From contig CP136065.1 of assembly GCA_032622095.1 (NCBI GenBank), forward strand, positions 97,161,343 through 97,225,342: a DNA stretch of 64,000 nucleotides, given 5' to 3'. The position numbers were made by a program, and so were the translations under genes. This DNA comes from Siphonodentalium dalli (taxonomy: Eukaryota; Mollusca; Scaphopoda; Gadilida; Siphonodentaliidae). The notes beneath the pieces were generated by a model that saw only the letters and a program-made list of their open reading frames with translations, was not told the DNA's origin and made no database searches. Positions 1 to 11,047 of this stretch are shown one piece after another. How positions within the stretch are numbered: position 1 is the first letter of the stretch; each line of letters opens with the position of its first letter.

Positions 1-720
1 ACAGTTTGGTACTATAAGCCTTTAGTGCCTATTTAGCGTTATAGAACCACATGAGTTGGTACTCCACAGAGTGCCAAACGTTGGCTCCATGCTGATTGGG
101 TGAGACCGTGGGTGTGTCAATATCGAGTGCCGTGTGCAAACGATTAAATTAAAGTGAAAAATGGCCGCCCGTCGACTCGCGGTCGTAGATCTGTCGGATT
201 ATTTCATTTAGCACTATGCAAGGGAGTCTTTGTGGTTTTGTACTTAATTGGATGTTTAAACGAGGCAGCATAATTTAGAATCTAACATGTCACATTGTTA
301 AATTTGCCGGTATCAGGGCTGTTTTGTTCTCTGGAGTATCAAATTGCTGGATCTATGCGTAGTACCTAAATACTTCAGAGTACCTGTCTTGATATTTGGT
401 ACTTCAGATAATATATAGGGCGTATCATGAAAGCATCTATTTCTTGGCACCTCATATCGTGAGCGTCATGGCTTCGGTGACATAAATGCGGGGTTGGTAT
501 TATATGCACAATGCCCGGGTAGAACTAAAATAATTATTAGGTAATCCAGAGTACCAACAATTTGGTACTCTAGAGTACCAAGAAGTTGGTACTCCAGAGT
601 ACCAAACATTTTGGTACTCTAGAGTACCTAAACTTTTGGTACTCCAGAGTACCAACAAGTTGGTACTCCCCCTGGGACAAAGCTTAGTACCTACATAGGT
701 ACTCTGAAGAACCTATATTT
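1..720. repeat. degenerate palindromic repeat array (GGTACTC/GAGTACC)
   Basis: From 541 to 676 five short perfect or near-perfect palindromes of the form TTGGTACTCYAGAGTACCAA follow one another with 1 to 8 base spacers. Looser copies of the half-site TTGGTACT occur from position 1 to about 410. No open reading frame of note is present. The density of self-complementary units suggests the arm of a foldback-type element whose other arm lies outside the window; that part is inference. Confidence 0.75.
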
Positions 721-1680
721 TTAAGAGTGTAGGCCTAGGGTGTGTGTGCGAGTGTGACTGAAGAACAGATTCCTTGATTGGTTCAATGAAATCTGGTATC
801 TACAATTATGGTCTATTACATGTAGCACCATCTCAAACATATTCTAGTGAATTATGGACTGTTCCGGTCTTGCTGGTGTCAGCTGGTTCCAATAAATCGA
901 GAATGTTCAATATGAACTGGCACAGAAATGCACGGAATATAATGTTACAAGATTTGTGGAAATTTAAGTGACTGAGATATTCTGATACACGAGACAGTTC
1001 AAAGACTCGAATATAAGACTCAGCGACGACAACCAGCTTTCCTAAAGCATGCGATGGCAACTGATGCACTGTCTGATATATACAATTGACAGCTGCAGGA
1101 CGGTGATGTTTAATTTAGTTGTTCAATGATATTTCGGATGTTCTTTCAAATGAACTGGATTTTCGTGAAGAAAATCTGTTGCCAATACATTGGCTGACCA
1201 ACCGGACATGGAAATTTCTGGATATGTATACTGTTATGGAGAAATCAAGTACATGGATAGAGGAATATGTTGACTGTTTGTCACTGATTCATCAGTTTAT
1301 CAGGTCCATTAAATGTTATTTGTCTACATAATATTTACATTTTACTATTAAGCAAAGATGTTGTCTTTGTATGTTTTTTTCAAAGAGTTTTCTATCCTGG
1401 AAACGCGCTAACCTATATGCGATAACCGTCTGTGCGTTTTATTTAATAGACTCCATTGACACTCTATACTTACTCAAACTATACATACTTGAGGTACATA
1501 CAAAGACACTTTCAGCTTTACTAAGGTTGTATGAAACCAGCCCCAGTTGCATATGCATTTCACGTAATACACATAATACACATAATAAATACATTTGAAA
1601 TTATAAGGAATAGATTTTCAATTTTCAATCATCAGGCCTATATTAATGACCACAAAAGTCAATACATGAACAGACTAATA
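721..1680. other. intergenic, nothing recognised
   Basis: Two short + strand open frames (774-971 and 1119-1331) are present but show no recognisable domain and no supporting splice sites that I could pair. They are most simply chance frames or old transposon remains. No promoter or repeat structure stands out. Confidence 0.5.
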
Positions 1681-1689
1681 CTAAGAATT

Positions 1690-1950
1690 TTACGGTGTGA
1701 CTGTAACTGATAAGTGGGCAGACCGTGAAAATTCACTGTTTTGCTGTAAATTTTTTAACAGCATAACCGTTTAATTCTACGGTTCAATTGTAAAGTCAAG
1801 AACGGACAGACCGTGAAAAATTCACGGATTGGCTGTAAATTTTTTAACGGACAGACCGTGAAAAATTCACGGATTGGCTGTAAATATTTTAACGGTAAGA
1901 CAGTGAAAAATTCACGGTCCAACCGGTCCCCGAATTGCCGGAAAATTCAC
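1690..1950. repeat. 45-bp tandem repeat with palindromic core
   Basis: Units carrying GACCGTGAAAAATTCACGG begin at 1802, 1847 and 1892, a period of 45 bases, with more degenerate units back to about 1690. The core CCGTGAAAAATTCACGG is itself an inverted repeat, so each unit can form a small hairpin. Confidence 0.85.
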
Positions 1951-2060
1951 GGTTCTGTTTTAATAGTGCAGTGTCAAGATGTTTATCCGATTTTCATAGT
2001 AATTCCCGTCTTTCCCGTCAGAATAACCAACTCTCCACTTCATGGAGAGGGCGCGAACCC

Positions 2061-2140
2061 AAAGGGGGGCAGACTTAATAAAGGGGGGCAGACTTAATAA
2101 AAGGGGGAAGACTTAATACAAGGGGGCAGACTTAATAAAA
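2061..2140. repeat. 20-bp tandem repeat, four units
   Basis: Four consecutive units of about 20 bases with the pattern AAGGGGGGCAGACTTAATAA. The G-run in each unit makes this locally purine rich. Confidence 0.85.
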
Positions 2141-2801
2141 GCAATCGGGCTTGTTGTTTAAATCTCGTTTTCAATTATGTCATTTATGTATATTCTATTT
2201 ATTTTTGTATGAATGTGTGTAATACATATATGTTTAGGATTGGATATTAATATATTTACACTACATGCATTACCTCACAAAATCAGGGCGCGTGTGTCGT
2301 GACCATAGCTATATATGTTTACCACTTAATCAATTGTTACTTGTCCCTTTATACGTGCCACTGGAGCCAAGGACCCGACCCACGTGCTGAACATGCGATC
2401 AAGTCATAGCACTGATGATGGAAATAAGTAATTGAGAACATTGACTCCGAAGCATCCAACATTGGACGCGTGCTTTTTGGAAGAACATCGCTGAGCGATG
2501 TGGGTTCCAACTTCTAAAAGCGGTTATTGTACTGGGCTTCCTAGAATATTATTTTGCTGAGCACACGATCTACTAGTATACCTATTATAATATGATTGGT
2601 CAATTCAGCCACAATCGCAGGTTTTTTCCCGTGAACACAACTAGTAATACAGCGCAAGTGAAACCGACGAAAGCTCTCTCGATTGTTGGATAACTGGTTT
2701 CATGAACATGAAGGGAACACAAAAGTACATGCTTATACAACTAACATGATTAATATAAGATACACGTTTATACACTGATGGAATTGATTTTTATTTTGCA
2801 G
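2141..2801. other. upstream flank of lectin pseudogene, nothing recognised
   Basis: AT-rich sequence leading to the acceptor TTATTTTGCAG at 2791-2801. I searched it and the preceding 2 kb by eye for a copy of the signal-peptide/PAN exon of the downstream lectin gene and found none; it could lie before the window or be lost. Confidence 0.5.
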
Positions 2802-3011
2802 ACTACGCATGCGGTGGAGGATACCAGGCATACATAAGACACAAAACTGCTGTTTGTGTCCGATATTAACTGTAAAGTCTGGTAAAAGATATAGTGACCA
2901 CGGTAGCCGCGGTAAGCCAAGCATGCATGAATGAGGGAGCACAACTACTTCATATTGAAACACCAGAGATGTACGACCTCATCGTGGCTATTCAACAGTA
3001 TCAAGCCTGGG
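2802..3011 (+). pseudogene. lectin-domain N-half exon copy, two in-frame stops
   Basis: Bounded by TTTTGCAG and GGTAAGT, both good splice signals. Starting in phase 1 it reads a CGGGYQAYIRHK block and then VCVRY, matching CNGGYQAYIRHK and ICVRY of the intact gene. TAA codons follow at 2867-2869 and 2873-2875, inside a 4-codon insertion relative to the intact exon. The frame then resumes in register with EGAQLLHIETPEMYDLIV, against EGAQLLHIDSPEMHELIV in the gene. Length is 210 nt against 204 nt in the gene. Confidence 0.85.
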
Positions 3012-4850
3012 GTAAGTGCAGGGACGTGGCTAGGGGGGTCTTCATTGTGGGACTCACTTTGATATGTCCAAATGTACCTTCGTTGAAGAAGACCATTATT
3101 CCAGTAAAGAAAAGCAAACCATTGGGTTGGAATTATCCAACCTAACACCCCATATGAGTGGAAAAGTCTAGCTAAATATTGTCATTTTAGTCGAAACTTT
3201 TGACGGAGAGTAGAACTATATTCACACGGCGTAATCGAACCGATGATTTGGTGTGAGCACGGAGGATTCGATGTGATGCCAACGAGGGTTCAAGCATTTT
3301 GGTGAACCATGATCCTATTCTCAATATTTCGAGGATTCCTAGAATACATGTAGTAACTTATGAACGATGAGTTTTAAGAAAATTACCAGTGTAATTTGGA
3401 TATGAAGCAAAACATAGCATAATATACTCGGCTATTGTATAAAACTGATCTTCACCTTAATGCAGTGATTTAAAATATTCATTTTCAACAAACACAATGA
3501 GCCACGGTCAACGGATAAAACAGCCTGTTATCTCGAAATCCCGCACACATTATCTGCTTATATTATAATATGTTTTAGGTCGATAATCTGCTTAGAATCG
3601 CCTCATTTAGAGTCGAAACTGAACTGCAAATGGCAGCGTGTGTGGTCACAATATTATCTGTCAAATGACCATACAAATGACGTACAATTTCACACACATC
3701 CAGGACTCTCGTTTAACAATGACTCACGGAGTCAACATATTAATGACATTGTTTGTAGAAGTGCAAATGTTTGACTCTTTGTGATTCTTTGGTGTTAAAT
3801 CCTAATTTCACATTGGCAAGAAACATTCGCAATCCGCCTGAAGGACACAACACCCGTGTTTAATGTCATGTAATGATGGATATCACAAAACGGAACGTTG
3901 CATGACTTATAGATAATTAGTGACACTTGCCAATACAAATTATTCTTCGGATAACTTCGCTTTGATCAACAATTCGCGATTTCTTTTGTTCGTTACTTGA
4001 TGTACCACGTGTATGGTAATCTATGCATAACTGAATATATATCAACAGGGCAATTCTAGTTCAGAGGCTGTTGCGGTTAGACACGATACCCGTCTGGTCT
4101 GCTATGTGGCCGGTTGGAGTCTTCTCATTGATACGTGAATGTTTCGCAAGACGTCTAGTGTCTATATCTATATTTATCTACATTATAAGAGCTTAATTTC
4201 CCGACGATGATCTCTATTCTCAAACTAAGAAACAGCGAGCGAGCTGATAACAAAAGTACAGTAGGAAAAAGCTCTGCTAATATATGGTGGGACTAGAAGC
4301 ATAACTATCTAATATATAAAATGTGAATTAGGCTGGAAACAATCAGAACTACACCAAATCTATATTTTTTTCTATCGCCATGCCCGTCTACTGTATTACA
4401 ACATTATCCGCCAGCATAGTCGAGCATATATGCATGCATTCCGAAGTATTGACTTGAGTCCACTATTTCGTAGACGAAATCATTCTTACTTGCAACTATG
4501 CGTCAGCGGCATGAACCACATATAGATAAATATAAATTGAACTCCGAATTTATAACTAAGGCAGATGAAGGTGAGACAATTTGGCTATTCCATAAACCAC
4601 AAAGCTCATATTATATCATCCAGTTAAAATTACATCTCAAATGTAGGAATCTAAATAATGATCTCTACCAGAATCACTCCACACGAACAGTAAACATGTA
4701 GTTGTTGACAAACCGAAACTGTGGATCACGTTTTACTGCACTATCACAACTATTTGAACATCAGAAACGAACGATTCTCTATTTTAGATCGTGGCCTCCG
4801 GAGAACTGATATTCTCTTCAAATGATCACACCCAATAACCATTCTACAAA
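3012..4850. other. pseudogene intron, 5' part, nothing recognised
   Basis: AT-rich sequence with no repeat structure or coding frame I can support. Confidence 0.5.
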
Positions 4851-4859
4851 ACACTCTAA

Positions 4860-6430
4860 TAAACTATGGTGAATACACCGTAGTATTTACTCTGGTGATT
4901 GGAACGTGTAAATTTACTAGGGTGTTACTCTGCATGGTCAAATTCATATAGTTACCAAATTATACGCATACATGTAGATCAACAATGTATTTACTCTGGT
5001 GCAATGGATCCACCCATGTATTTCACCAAGGTATGTTACCGGGATTTAAGTATATGTGTTGATGTTCTACTAGAGTAATTCTACCAAGGTAATTTACCTG
5101 GATATTAGGGATTTTTTTTCTTTCAAAGTCGGGTAATTTGCCATAGCGGTACCGGGGTACGCTTTTAGAAGCCTTAACATTTGAGAAAACAGAGTGGGGG
5201 TTATATCAATGTCACATGTGATTACTTAAGGTGCTAAACTCTTTTTGACTTTCCTGACTTATTTATAACAATATTCCTGCCCCAGTCTGTTAAATATTGA
5301 GTATGACACCAGTTACAATTGTTTTCCAGTGATTAACTAACACAATATGATTTTCATCTCAAAGAGACAAAAACACATCAGATACGAATTGTGCTATTGT
5401 GAAATAGTTATCACTCATACATTTAAAAACAACTCTCTGGTGAAAACCCTGTAAAACATGGTATATCAGGCTCTACTCCAGAAAAATATAATAGAATATG
5501 GCAAAGTCAGATAAAAAATTATATACTCAGGTAAAAAAAAACACACGTAAAACACACATAAAGGACACGCACTTGTAACGTTCAAGTAAAGGCATGGTAT
5601 ACCCGACTTATATTATACTCTGGTAAATCCTGGTGTATTACCATTACATAAGCAACATTATCCAACATGGGAGCCCATGTAGCCGTACTTTTGAGATTGA
5701 TTGGACTCCACATTGCAGACTTGTTTCCATTTTGGACTTAAATACACAAAAACCCAACCCACCTAAAATCTTGTCCCTGGTTGAAATATGTTTTGTAGGA
5801 TCGGTGTGTAAGTGTAGACTTAAATCAAGTCTGAACGGTTCCAAGACAACACACCCAGACTTTAGTCTAGTTATAGGACAAATATTCATAATATCATTCT
5901 CCGTGTATTAATTATATATTAATGTATTGTATTACCTCAGCTCATTCGTAATCACAGGATACCACATAACAGTAACAATAGGGGACGAAAAACTCAGTTA
6001 TTCACAAAACACATCTCTAATTGGAACCAACACATAATTATACAAAGCATCATTGCACTACACCAGGGTTTACCAGAGTATAACGTAACAAAACGGCCTT
6101 TACTGTGAATTACCAGAGTATATCCGGGTGGTACCAGTGTGTATGTATGTTCCGTTTCACCAACCAGAGTAAATAAGTTACAGCATGACTTTACTAGAGT
6201 ATGTTCTTGTTTACATGGGTTTACATGAGAGTAATTCGATGAGAGTAAAATAGGTTACACCATGCCTTACTTGCAATTTACACGGGTTATATCATTTTAC
6301 ATGGGGTTTACATGATTTTTACCAGAGTATATCATTGTTAACCGGACTTTACCACATTTTGCAAGAGTGGAGCCTGATAAACCATGCTTTACCGGGCTTT
6401 TACGAGAGTATTTTTTATATGTCTTAACCA
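4860..6430. mobile_element. foldback-type element with degenerate inverted arms
   Basis: The segment is filled with loose repeats of TTTACTCTGGTAAA-like motifs. Between 5452-5640 and 6056-6395 they form inverted arms. The inner ends match almost base for base: TACTCTGGTAAATCCTGGTG near 5614 against the reverse complement of CACCAGGGTTTACCAGAGTA near 6060. Further out, AACATGGTATATCAGGCTC near 5456 pairs with GAGCCTGATAAACCATGC near 6371. The ~415 bp core (5641-6055) is not repetitive and has no recognisable gene. No target duplication was found. Confidence 0.65.
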
Positions 6431-6731
6431 TACTATATTAGAAGGAACACAGTCATGTATACTGTCTACCAATATATTCTAGTAACCGCATAGACTGTTT
6501 TCAGATTTTACTTTTGGATAAAATGTTTTGAAATGGATAAAACATAACGCTCATCTCGGTTTTGAGCGCGAATGCTCCATTAATTACACTTTGAGCGTAC
6601 AACCCTGTTTCTCTTTAAAGGCAAGGGTGGCGTTCGTTGCAGAAGTATCCATATTTGTTCAAATCGCCATCAACAGGAGGAATATTAAAATATATATAGT
6701 TTTGCTCATATGCCAAACATAATCAGCGCGT

Positions 6732-7130
6732 AAATATTGTCGTCAAGACGTACGATGGTCTATGTAAACAAGAACCTGCTCGTGTTACAGACGTTTTGCG
6801 TCTGTTTACATAACACAGCGCAATTATATTGGTTAATCACACACAAATGACATAAACTCTCTTTATTATTTCCATATCAGGAAAACAGTAACAAATAACG
6901 CTCTTTATGTTTACCATATCCGGATCTAAACAAAAGCCAGGTTCTGTAACGTTTTTTGCTTTTGTTTACATAACAAAGGAAACACATTCGCAATAACATA
7001 CTGTTTATGCCATATTTCTTATTGGTATAAGAACAAGGCTTGTCTATATTTTACTATTCGTTCTCTTTATGTCGGTTTTTGACGGAGCTGAATAATTTAA
7101 CAGCATACCCACCGCCAACGCCGCCCGTAT
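6732..7130 (+). repeat. interspersed repeat R1, copy 1
   Basis: Starts near GTCAAGACGTACGATGG and ends near CCACCGCCAACGCCGCCCGT. The same ~390 bp sequence occurs on the opposite strand at 61655-62040, and its distal third recurs as a foldback at 23610-23880. The copies share GTTTACATAACAAAG, TAACGCTCTTTATG-like and AACATACTGTTTATG blocks. It has no coding capacity that I can see; probably a non-autonomous transposon. Confidence 0.8.
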
Positions 7131-7286
7131 CTTTAATCTCTATTTTACTTTGACATCCTTCAGAAGATTCATTTTCCTATTTTCGCAAACAGCCCGCGTA
7201 GTTTTGTGTCGTCGCGTGGGCATTTTAAGCCTAATATTTAATTTATTATCGATCTTTAGTTATCAACATGTTTTCTAGCCTGAATA

Positions 7287-7620
7287 TTGTACCTGCGATG
7301 ATCTCTGTCGTCGCTGGGACATCTTTGGTTTATCGGTTTTATAATAGTCCCCCGACGTTCTGCAAAGGGGGAATATAGAAACGGCCCCGTCCGTCCGTCC
7401 GTTCGCCCGTCCGATCGTCTGCCCGTCCGTCCGTGCGTCCGTCCGTCACACTTTTGAGTACCTGCATGGTGTAATCATCTCCTCCTACACGTTTCATCCC
7501 AGAGATTTGATTTGCTGCATCTCCATTTCCCCCAATGCATGAGGCGATGATGGTAGTAATCCATCGCGAAGATTTCTGTCGTCGCCAGGACATCTTCAAA
7601 TTCATCATTTATCCAATTAT
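7287..7620. repeat. repeat with CCGT/CCGTCCGT microsatellite
   Basis: Holds a run of CCGTCCGT-type units (7384-7446). It is flanked by two related segments containing TCTGTCGTCGC (near 7303 and 7576) followed by GGACATCTT. A minus-strand open frame over this stretch is made of the microsatellite and is not a gene. Confidence 0.7.
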
Positions 7621-7760
7621 ACATTAATTTCCATGTATATACTTTGGTGCATTTCCATTTCCCAAATGTTCATGGGGTCGACCATAAGGTGAAGAGGCGG
7701 AGTGAGTTAGACATTGATTAACATGTTTAAATATATTTGTATATTGATTTCTGTTTGCTG

Positions 7761-7963
7761 GCAACATCAATATTGAAGGAATTAAGAATGATGGCGGTGT
7801 GTTCGAAGGGTTTGATAGGACCGAGCTGTTCATTGCAGATATCCCGGGGAACGTGCTCACTGACAACGGCGAAGATTGTTTGAGACTCAACGGGGACGAC
7901 GAGTACCACGACATATTCTGTAACGTGGACCCAGCTTTTAACTGGGTGTGTCAGAAGAAATAA
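7761..7963 (+). pseudogene. lectin-domain C-half exon copy, acceptor AG lost
   Basis: The frame is open for 66 codons and ends in TAA at 7961-7963. It reads INIEGIKNDGGVFEGFDRTE and later EDCLRLNGDDEYHDIFC and WVCQKK, parallel to the last exon of the intact gene. Where the gene has CTCTTTGCAG before the exon, this copy has CTGTTTGCTG, so the acceptor dinucleotide at 7759-7760 is TG. The polypyrimidine tract is otherwise kept. A hexamer AATAAA overlaps the stop, as in the gene. Confidence 0.85.
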
Positions 7964-8159
7964 AATATGACATCAAGACCCACGATAATGTATTCATTTA
8001 TTTCCAATTCAATTGTTTATTTCTCTCGTTCCATGAGAACATTGAGATACAGATTCCGTTGGTTGTCATTGCATTACAGGAATGGAAGCGATTGAGATAC
8101 AGATTCCGTTGGTTGTCAGTGCATTACATGAATGGAAGCGATTACATGTGTTAATTGGT

Positions 8160-8465
8160 GGGGGGCCTGGTGACTCAGTCGATATGGCGCATTACGCACT
8201 AGACCATTAAGCCGTCCAGCGCTGCCGAATTAAGCTGGTTAAAATTCCGATAGAGGCGCGGATTTGCGATCGACGCCCATGGAAGGTAACCTGATTCATG
8301 TATCTGATGTAGTTTGTCTGTTGCTTTCCAGGGCACGGTGGTTTCTACGTTCACTTCCCGGTGCTATTAACACACTGCGTGGTTTCCTCCGCCCTTTAAA
8401 CCGACAACGTCGTGATAGGACATAGCGACTGAAACGACGTTACACTCCAGTAAACCAGACCAAAC
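8160..8465 (+). mobile_element. probable tRNA-related SINE
   Basis: Begins with a G-rich head and TGGTGACTCAGTCGATATGG, which resembles a tRNA A box. A weak B-box-like ATTTGCGATCGAC follows, then a body with GGGCACGGTGGTTTC and GGTTTCCTCCGCCCTTTAAA, and it ends with CAGTAAACCAGACCAAAC. The body resembles central domains of marine-invertebrate SINEs as I know them; boundaries are approximate. Confidence 0.6.
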
Positions 8466-8487
8466 TGTGATAAGTATTGGTTTGCTA

Positions 8488-8615
8488 CAGTAATGCCTAT
8501 ATAATCTCACTGAGAAAAAAGTCATATTTCCGACTAAATCCTGAAGAATTACCTATAATTCTGCTGCGGTGATAGATAAGTACAATAGATAAGTCGATTA
8601 TTTAGGGCATTACTG
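8488..8615. mobile_element. CAGTAATGC MITE, copy 1 (TA target)
   Basis: Ends are CAGTAATGCC and GGGCATTACTG, flanked on both sides by TA. The interior holds CATATTTCCGACTAAATCCTG, cut here to one arm of the family hairpin. TIR start CAGT and TA duplication point to the Tc1/mariner superfamily (inference). Confidence 0.85.
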
Positions 8616-8670
8616 TACTTTCACATGCACGTATATGTATATCTTAGACAGTTACCTGATCAACATACCA

Positions 8671-9358
8671 CCATAATGCCAAAAAAAAAAGGGTTTTGGT
8701 TCTCGGGCAATTTTTATTTTAAATCAATGAGGGAGGGAGGGTTTTATTTTTATTTTTTTTATTTTTTTCTGCGCATAGTAAGCATGGACAAATATACCTT
8801 CCTCTGTCTAGTAATAACCAGAAAGGTAGAGGGAACTGTTATGCATATAAACTCATTTAGTCTTATTTAAAAATGACATTGTTCTACCAGTGTATGACTG
8901 GGATTACCTAACAATATATAATTCCCCTGACATTGACTACTGTTATTGTTGTCTAAAAACTGATACCTCCCCATTCTAATATGTGATCCTGAATTTAGTC
9001 CTGTGCCTTTCAATTGTATAAAGTTACAATTAGAGTACGTTGTTCACAATGACTAATTAAATTGTAAGAAGAGCACGAGGATCCGCTAATCATTTTTTGA
9101 ATTGTAGTCATCTACTTCATGTTGTAAGCCTGCAAGTCACTTTTTAACACATTACATGTTAGAGCTCAATGCACACTAATATTCAACACATATCTGCTAT
9201 GGACATGTTGATAAAATCCAACAAAAAAACAAAAAATTCAAATAATTTTTTCGTAAGTTTTTTTCTCATAACATCAGACATTGCAATAAAAAGGCCTAAT
9301 GCGGCCCTTTTTATTCAATGCGGCGGGGCCTGAGAACCAAAACTTTTTGTTTTGGCCT
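8671..9358. mobile_element. possible inverted-repeat element
   Basis: TGCCAAAAAAAAAAGGGTTT followed by TGGTTCTCGGGC at the left faces GGCCTGAGAACC followed by AAAACTTTTTGTTTTGGC at the right in inverted orientation. The interior is AT-rich, with no coding frame recognised. No clear target duplication. Confidence 0.4.
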
Positions 9359-10749
9359 AATCCAGGTTTTTAAAATGATTAATTTATTAAATATTTCCCA
9401 GAAAAACTCTATCTTTTCCCGGCACAACTTCCACAACCATAACCCACAATCACCGTCACCACCACCACCACCAGCAGCAACAACAACTACAGCAACAAAA
9501 CAGCAATAGCTTAAATACTTATCCACGAATGGGACGCCTTCTTACCCAAACAAGACAAAATAAAATCAGTCAGATCAAGTATTAATATTTGTCCCATAAT
9601 AATAATTATTATTATTTAGTTATGTTTATTGTGCTTTAATTCAGTGTTTCCGCTATGCCAATGGAGCTCAGTAAAACGGAATGTAAATCAATACAAGAAA
9701 ACCATAGTCAGAAATGGTAACGCCCTCAATATCATACTAATAGGAATACATACAGTATAGCAACTTTAATGTGTGATTGTATATAATGGATAAGATAATC
9801 CCATTATTCTGCCGCTAGAATCAGAATAGCCTGCTTGGCTAATCTGCCGCAAACAAAAAATGCGTGATACTGTAATATGTCTTTCATCCGTTTGAACACA
9901 CGCGCTGGATGATTTTACTGTCCCGTTTCCAATACTTTGTATTCGTTGCCATTTCATGTCTGGCAACGGCATCAAAAACTGCCGCATGAGAATCTCCTAC
10001 GGATTTGTTTACCGACGTCGCGTGCTATGACGTCATTTTATATTATTATTATTATGGAGCTGTCCTGTTGTTCCTTTCCGATACTGCAAATAGGGATCTT
10101 GTATATACTTTATGTTCAGAAATGTAAAGCCATTTAATAAACTGCGAATACTTCGGTAAGACTTCGGTATGACTTCGGTATGGTTATATTAGTATACCGT
10201 TTATTTTCTCCTATTTTGAACGTGAGAAATTGTTTTGGAAAATTTGAATCCAGACGATTACGGGTAGCTTTAACGTTTAAACCCTATTAACCAACACATT
10301 AACACACAATGGCGCTCTTATTAGTAAGTTGGGTAGTATACTGCAAAGGATGATGTTTCCTGTGGGTTATTCAGAAACATTAGTCCAGAACAACGAGCCC
10401 CTCAGTTAAAATACAGTTTACACAGAGCCTCAGAAGTTAGTTCAAGAAGATGCTACATACGTAATGGACCATATGCTGGCACTATGACGCTCCGATGCTC
10501 TCCTGTGTTCGTCGCCATGATGGCGTCCGGCGTGAAGCGGTGTCGCCTCACAGCGCCTTAAACACAGTCAGCACAAGTAATGGGCCTTGAACTCCGTGGA
10601 CAATACATAAGTGTCATCCATGATCACGCACTACGGTAAATACGCCCCGCGTTTTGTGGCATATTGTTTCTTATTTATGTCGCGCGAGGACAGGAGACCA
10701 AATCATTCAAGAGAGTGACACACACCGTCTAAGCTCAGACAATATCATC
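9359..10749. other. upstream flank of the lectin gene
   Basis: Contains a CAC/CAG/CAA triplet run near 9456-9500 and an AAT/ATT run near 9598-9618. No TATA box can be assigned with confidence. Sequence from about 10620 to 10749 is likely 5' untranslated: an open frame runs into the start from 10654, but its residues do not resemble a signal peptide. Confidence 0.4.
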
Positions 10750-11047
10750 ATGGTCATGGCAATGATGCATACATGGATCTACGTCACTCTCTTCATTCCT
10801 CGAGGGGCCTGGTCTTCGTCGACGTTTACTGTGACCCGATTCTGGGTTGGAAATGAACTGCAAGCAACCCCGTCGAACACTAACACAGTTAAAGCAGTGA
10901 GTGTGGGTGGAGTATCCGAGTGTGCAATCTGGTGCCAGCAGAACCAGTTTTGTGCAAAGTTTTATTTCCACAATCAATCCGGCTTATGTCGGCTGTTCGA
11001 CGGAACGCCCTCAACTTCCCCAATCGGAATGATGGAACCAAAACTGG
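10750..11047 (+). CDS. lectin gene exon 1: signal peptide and PAN/apple-like part
   Basis: Encodes residues 1-99 plus the first base of codon 100. Hydrophobic stretch HTWIYVTLFIP is followed by a small-residue cleavage region (GAWSSS). The motif ECAIWCQQNQFC, then FYFHNQSGLCRLFDG, fits the C-x3-C-x5-C spacing and the terminal C-x-L/F of PAN/apple modules. The exon ends CTGG/GTAAGT, phase 1. Confidence 0.8.

Larger units (their letters stand above)
2802..7963 (+). pseudogene. broken tandem copy of the PAN/C-type-lectin gene
   Basis: Two exons homologous to the second and third exons of the lectin gene at 10.75-44.17 kb lie in the same order and strand with the same intron phase (phase 1), separated by a 4.7 kb intron (3012-7760). 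The first exon holds two in-frame stop codons and the second has lost its splice acceptor AG, while the remaining codons still align closely with the intact gene. No first exon was found. This is best read as a tandem gene duplicate that decayed after duplication. An alternative, that the second exon is used by some other transcript, is possible because its own frame is intact. Confidence 0.8.

Noticed and set aside
1690-1950. Possible CRISPR-like direct repeats with dyad symmetry
   Set aside because: Units are contiguous 45-bp tandem repeats without unique spacers, and the context is eukaryotic.
7339-7608. Minus-strand 89-codon frame
   Set aside because: Driven by the CCGT microsatellite (DGRTDGR-type residues) within a repeat.
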